From Flavobacterium sp. (GTDB taxonomy: Bacteria > Bacteroidota > Bacteroidia > Flavobacteriales > Flavobacteriaceae), in contig NZ_JAIWOF010000038.1 of the NCBI RefSeq assembly GCF_020217025.1, positions 1 to 10,000 of the forward strand: DNA of 10,000 nt. The letters are read 5' to 3'. The position numbers and the translations under genes were made by a program. Shown here piece by piece: positions 6,535 through 10,000 of this stretch. Within the stretch, counting starts at the first letter, position 1, and each line of letters begins with the position of its first letter. The notes under the pieces are model-generated. The model searched no databases and was not told where the DNA came from. It saw nothing but the letters and a program-made list of their open reading frames with translations.

Positions 6535-6560
6535 AAAAAAACCGCCTTAAGAGCGGTTTT
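6535..6560 (-). terminator. Intrinsic terminator after sufD
   Basis: On the minus strand, AAAACCGC (6560-6553) and GCGGTTTT (6545-6538) form an 8-bp stem with a 7-base loop, and the T-run continues to seven (6541-6535). This is a textbook rho-independent terminator oriented to end transcripts leaving sufD, whose stop codon is 21 bases upstream. The A-tract on the other side could make it partly bidirectional, but no plus-strand gene is nearby. Confidence 0.88.
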
Positions 6561-6581
6561 CTACTATTTACATAAGGATGA

Positions 6582-7898
6582 TTACAAATCAAATCCCATA
6601 TTTACGCCTAATTTATCAGCGATAATTCTACCAATTTTAGCTTTTAATTCTGGTATTTTGATGCTGTTGGTTACTTCGCTTGTAAATGCATACATCAACA
6701 AAGCTTTCGCTTCTTTTTTCGGAATTCCGCGTTGTTGCATGTAGAACATAGCGCTTTCGTCTAATTGTCCAATCGTACAACCGTGTGAACATTTTACATC
6801 ATCAGCAAAAATTTCCAATTGTGGTTTTGCGTTGATAGTAGCTTTATCCCCAATTAAAATGTTGTTGTTTTGTTGGAATGCATCGGTTTTTTGCGCTTCT
6901 TTTTCAACGAAGATTTTTCCATTGAAAACTCCAGTTGAATTGTCATGCAAAATCGTTTTATAATTTTGGTGACTTTCGCAATTTGGAGTTGTATGTTGTA
7001 CCAAAGTATAATGATCTACGTGTTGTTTGTCGCCAATAATGGTAATTCCTTTTAACGTTGAATCGATTCGTTCTCCTTGGTGATAGAAATTCAAGTTGTT
7101 TCTGGTGATGTTTCCACCAAACGAAAACGTATGCACCGCTACTCTACTCTCTTGCTTTTGCGCAATGTACGTATTGTCAATCAAATTCGCAGTTTGCACA
7201 TCATTTTGTACTTTGTAGTAATCTACAATCGCACGTTTTTGAGCGAAAATTTCGGTTACCGAATTCGTTAAAACAGGATTAGAATTCAAACTTTGATGAC
7301 GTTCTACGATTTGCACATGAGCGTTTTCACCTACGATGATTAAGTTTCGAGGTTGTACCATCAAAGCCGCTTCATTTCCGGTTGAGAAATAGATGATTTC
7401 GATAGGTTTTTCAACCACTTTACTTTTTGGAATATTGATATAAGCACCTTCCAATGAAAAAGCCGTATTTAGAGAAGTTAAACTCTCTTCTTTACTTGCA
7501 ATTTGATTGAAATAGGTATCAATTACCATTTTATATTTCGGTTTGGTCAATGCCGAAGACATCAAACAAACATCTAAACCATCATGTGTAGTAGAAGACA
7601 AAAACGAACTAAAAATTCCGTCAATGAAAACTACTTTATAAGTGTCAATTTCGTGTAAGAAATACTTTTTTACGTCTTTAAATTCAATCGCATTATCCTT
7701 TTTTGGGAAAACCGAAAAATCATTTTTCAAAATTGCATTTAACGACGTGTATTTCCATGCTTCCTCTTTTTTTGAAGGGAAACCTTTGTTTTCGAAATTT
7801 TTTATGGCGTGATTTCGAACTTCGTGCAAATCTTCATTGTCTTTGATTTTTTCTTCAAAGGCCATGAAAGAAGCTAACATTTTTTCTTTCAACTCCAT
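6582..7898 (-). CDS. sufD: SufD, Fe-S scaffold complex subunit
   Basis: The 438-residue product is the SufB-like partner in the SufBC2D scaffold, needed for iron acquisition and cluster assembly. The diagnostic C-terminal block is LEIFADDVKCSHGCTIGQLD (361-380), with Cys370 and His372 matching conserved residues of E. coli SufD (Cys358, His360), followed by MFYMQQRGI (384-392). EEAWKYTSL (45-53) is the usual N-terminal SufD motif. An upstream in-frame ATG at 7946 would add 16 residues, but they are simply the end of sufC read in another frame. The ATG at 7898 gives the family's usual N-terminus and sits one base after the sufC stop (TAGTATG), so translation is coupled. Cys374 beside the motif replaces the Ala I recall in E. 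coli. A terminator follows the gene. Confidence 0.95.
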   Translation of the reverse strand: MELKEKMLASFMAFEEKIKDNEDLHEVRNHAIKNFENKGFPSKKEEAWKYTSLNAILKNDFSVFPKKDNAIEFKDVKKYFLHEIDTYKVVFIDGIFSSFLSSTTHDGLDVCLMSSALTKPKYKMVIDTYFNQIASKEESLTSLNTAFSLEGAYINIPKSKVVEKPIEIIYFSTGNEAALMVQPRNLIIVGENAHVQIVERHQSLNSNPVLTNSVTEIFAQKRAIVDYYKVQNDVQTANLIDNTYIAQKQESRVAVHTFSFGGNITRNNLNFYHQGERIDSTLKGITIIGDKQHVDHYTLVQHTTPNCESHQNYKTILHDNSTGVFNGKIFVEKEAQKTDAFQQNNNILIGDKATINAKPQLEIFADDVKCSHGCTIGQLDESAMFYMQQRGIPKKEAKALLMYAFTSEVTNSIKIPELKAKIGRIIADKLGVNMGFDL

Positions 7899-7899
7899 A

Positions 7900-8652
7900 C
7901 TATACGGTTTGCTCTTGTTTAATCCAATCGTATCCTTTTTCTTCAAGCTCTAAAGCTAAATCAGCTCCACCCGTTTTTACGATTTTCCCGTCCATTAAAA
8001 CGTGAACGAAATCTGGAACGATATAGTCTAACAAACGTTGGTAGTGCGTAATTACTAATACCGCGTTGTTTTCGTTTTTCAATTTGTTTACACCGTTAGC
8101 TACAATTCGTAACGCATCGATATCTAAACCTGAATCGGTTTCGTCCAAAATAGCAATTTTTGGTTCTAACATTGCCATTTGGAAAATCTCGTTACGTTTC
8201 TTTTCACCACCTGAAAAACCTTCGTTTAGAGAACGTGACAAGAATTTTCTGTCCATTTCTAACAATTCTGATTTCTCACGGATTTTCTTTAGCATTTCAT
8301 TCGCTGGCATTTCTTCTTCACCATTCGCTTTACGCTTTTCGTTGATAGCTGTTTTGATGAAATTCGTTACCGAAACTCCTGGAATTTCCACTGGATATTG
8401 GAACGATAAGAACACGCCTTTGTGCGCTCTTTCTTCTGGAGCTAATTCTGAAATTTCTTCTCCATCTAAAAAGATTTCCCCTTCCGTTACTTCGTAATTT
8501 TCGTTTCCTGCAATGATAGAAGATAAAGTTGATTTTCCGGCACCGTTTGGTCCCATAATCGCATGCACTTCTCCTGCTTTAATTTCAAGGTTGATTCCTT
8601 TTAATATGTCTTTGTCTTCTACCGAAGCGTGTAAGTTTTTTATCTGTAACAT
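7900..8652 (-). CDS. sufC: SufC, Fe-S assembly ATPase
   Basis: This is a 250-residue ABC-type ATPase, soluble rather than a transporter component, whose ATP-driven dimerisation reshapes the SufB-SufD scaffold. All nucleotide-binding motifs are intact: Walker [10 protein letters not shown] (34-42), Q-loop Gln85 in FLSFQYP, signature FSGGEKKR (146-153) in the Suf-specific form, Walker B and D-loop [11 protein letters not shown] (167-177) and switch His203 in ITHYQRLL. The DETDSGLD form with GEKKRNEI separates SufC from ordinary ABC exporters and importers. Length is normal. The ATG lies 36 bases after the sufB stop with no Shine-Dalgarno sequence, and the TAG stop is followed after one base by the sufD start. 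It belongs to the sufBCD transcript. Confidence 0.98.
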   Translation of the reverse strand: MLQIKNLHASVEDKDILKGINLEIKAGEVHAIMGPNGAGKSTLSSIIAGNENYEVTEGEIFLDGEEISELAPEERAHKGVFLSFQYPVEIPGVSVTNFIKTAINEKRKANGEEEMPANEMLKKIREKSELLEMDRKFLSRSLNEGFSGGEKKRNEIFQMAMLEPKIAILDETDSGLDIDALRIVANGVNKLKNENNAVLVITHYQRLLDYIVPDFVHVLMDGKIVKTGGADLALELEEKGYDWIKQEQTV

Positions 8653-8688
8653 TTTGTAAATGTGTTATATATTCTAATTTATGATTGA

Positions 8689-10000
8689 TTATCCTACTGA
8701 ACCTTCTAACGAAATTTCCAATAATTTCTGAGCTTCCACTGCGAATTCCATTGGTAATTTGTTCAACACTTCTCTACTGAAACCGTTTACGATTAAAGCA
8801 ATAGCTTTTTCGGTTGGAATTCCGCGTTGGTTACAATAGAACACTTGATCTTCTCCAATTTTTGAAGTCGTAGCTTCGTGTTCGATTTTTGCCGAAGCAT
8901 TTTTACTTTCGATATAAGGGAACGTGTGTGCGCCACAATTGTTACCCATCAATAACGAATCACATTGTGAGAAATTACGAGCGTTTTCTGCTCTTGCTCC
9001 AATTTGCACTAATCCTCTATAACTGTTTTGTGATTTTCCAGCTGAAATTCCTTTTGAGATAATGGTTGACTTGGTGTTTTTTCCCAAATGAATCATCTTT
9101 GTTCCCGTATCCGCTTGTTGGAAATTATTTGTAACGGCAATTGAGTAAAACTCTCCGATTGAATTATCGCCTTTCAAAACACATGAAGGATATTTCCAAG
9201 TTACAGCCGAACCCGTTTCTACTTGCGTCCAAGAAATTTTCGCATTTTTCTCACACAAACCTCTTTTGGTAACGAAGTTAAAAACTCCACCTTTTCCTTC
9301 CTTGTTTCCAGGATACCAGTTTTGAACGGTTGAATATTTGATTTCAGCTCCGTCCATTGCAATTAATTCTACAACAGCAGCGTGTAATTGATTTTCATCA
9401 CGACTTGGAGCGGTACATCCTTCTAAATAAGAAACATAACTCTCTTCATCAGCAACCAATAATGTTCTTTCAAACTGACCTGTTCCTCCTTGATTGATAC
9501 GGAAATACGTTGATAATTCCATTGGACAACGAACGCCTTTTGGAATGTAACAGAAACTTCCATCAGAGAAAACAGCCGAATTTAAAGCAGCATAAAAATT
9601 ATCTTTCATCGGAACAACCGTTCCTAAATGTTTACGAACTAATTCTGGATGTTCTTTAATCGCTTCCGAAATCGAACAGAAAATAATGCCTTTTTCGTTT
9701 AATGTTTTCTTGAAAGTCGTTGCTACAGAAACTGAATCTACCACAATATCAATCGCCACGTTATTCATTTTCTTTTGCTCATCAACCGAAATTCCTAACT
9801 TTTTGTACATGGCCAAAAGTTCAGGATCAACGTCTTCTAATTTTTTATTCGGATCGGCTTTTTTAGGGGCTGAATAATACGAAATCGCTTGAAAATCGGG
9901 TTTTTCGTAATTTACGTTTGCCCATTCTGGTTCTTCCATTTCTTGCCAAGCGCGAAAAGCTTCCAAACGCCATTCAGTCATCCATTCTGGCTCTTCCTTT
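8689..10000 (-). CDS. sufB: SufB, Fe-S scaffold subunit (5' end outside window)
   Basis: The reading frame runs open to the window edge. An ATG at 9981 is internal, since the six codons before it read KEEPEW, the conserved SufB sequence preceding [10 protein letters not shown]. About 436 of the roughly 480 residues usual in this family are visible. SufB is the main scaffold on which the cluster forms, receiving sulfur from SufE. Counting from the Met at 9981, landmarks are [20 protein letters not shown] (187-206), [20 protein letters not shown] (339-358), which holds the cysteine equivalent to E. coli Cys405, and [20 protein letters not shown] (366-385). The ending [11 protein letters not shown] is typical. 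The stop lies 36 bases before sufC. The missing start and any promoter or regulator lie beyond position 10000. Confidence 0.98.
   Translation of the reverse strand, partial: KEEPEWMTEWRLEAFRAWQEMEEPEWANVNYEKPDFQAISYYSAPKKADPNKKLEDVDPELLAMYKKLGISVDEQKKMNNVAIDIVVDSVSVATTFKKTLNEKGIIFCSISEAIKEHPELVRKHLGTVVPMKDNFYAALNSAVFSDGSFCYIPKGVRCPMELSTYFRINQGGTGQFERTLLVADEESYVSYLEGCTAPSRDENQLHAAVVELIAMDGAEIKYSTVQNWYPGNKEGKGGVFNFVTKRGLCEKNAKISWTQVETGSAVTWKYPSCVLKGDNSIGEFYSIAVTNNFQQADTGTKMIHLGKNTKSTIISKGISAGKSQNSYRGLVQIGARAENARNFSQCDSLLMGNNCGAHTFPYIESKNASAKIEHEATTSKIGEDQVFYCNQRGIPTEKAIALIVNGFSREVLNKLPMEFAVEAQKLLEISLEGSVG

Noticed and set aside
7899..7946. Upstream in-frame ATG for sufD (16 extra residues)
   Set aside because: The added residues are the sufC 3' end read in another frame; the ATG at 7898 gives the family's usual N-terminus and a coupled TAGTATG junction.
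8066..8497. 143-codon open frame on the plus strand inside sufC
   Set aside because: It is antisense to an intact, fully conserved sufC and its product resembles no protein family; it arises from codon bias.

Overview
The window is a low-GC, densely packed stretch in which every gene I can support lies on the minus strand. It looks like a member of the Bacteroidetes, most likely Flavobacteriaceae. The signs are Bacteroidetes-type -7 boxes (TAnnTTTG), almost no Shine-Dalgarno sequences, two families found mainly in Bacteroidetes (DUF2480 and DUF3078), and close resemblance of the SUF proteins to flavobacterial versions. This placement rests on sequence features and recall, not on a database search.

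Read in the direction of transcription (high to low coordinates), the window opens with the SUF scaffold genes: sufB (5' end beyond the window), sufC and sufD. They encode the SufBC2D complex that assembles Fe-S clusters. sufC and sufD are separated by one base. A clear intrinsic terminator follows sufD.

Next come two overlapping genes for multi-pass membrane proteins related to the DUF2157 group. They share an N-terminal motif, and the second ends in a glycine-rich tail. After a 72-base gap with a candidate promoter and an inverted repeat, the sulfur-supply half of the pathway begins: sufS (cysteine desulfurase), a META-domain probable lipoprotein, sufE (sulfur acceptor), and a SufT/MIP18-type DUF59 gene. 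The run ends with DUF2480 and DUF3078 (a putative outer-membrane beta-barrel protein), the latter with its own strong -7 box.

The main biology is thus an Fe-S cluster assembly locus: SufS takes sulfur from cysteine, SufE relays it to SufBC2D, and the SufT-like protein probably helps cluster maturation. Unusual points are the terminator and membrane-gene pair that split the locus into sufBCD and sufSE halves, the META-domain gene wedged between sufS and sufE, the CAGT-rich short repeats in both gaps flanking the SufT-like gene, and a dyad overlapping the sufS promoter. No RNA gene, insertion sequence, CRISPR array or gene-free stretch over 300 bases was seen. I see nothing that amounts to a wholly new system.
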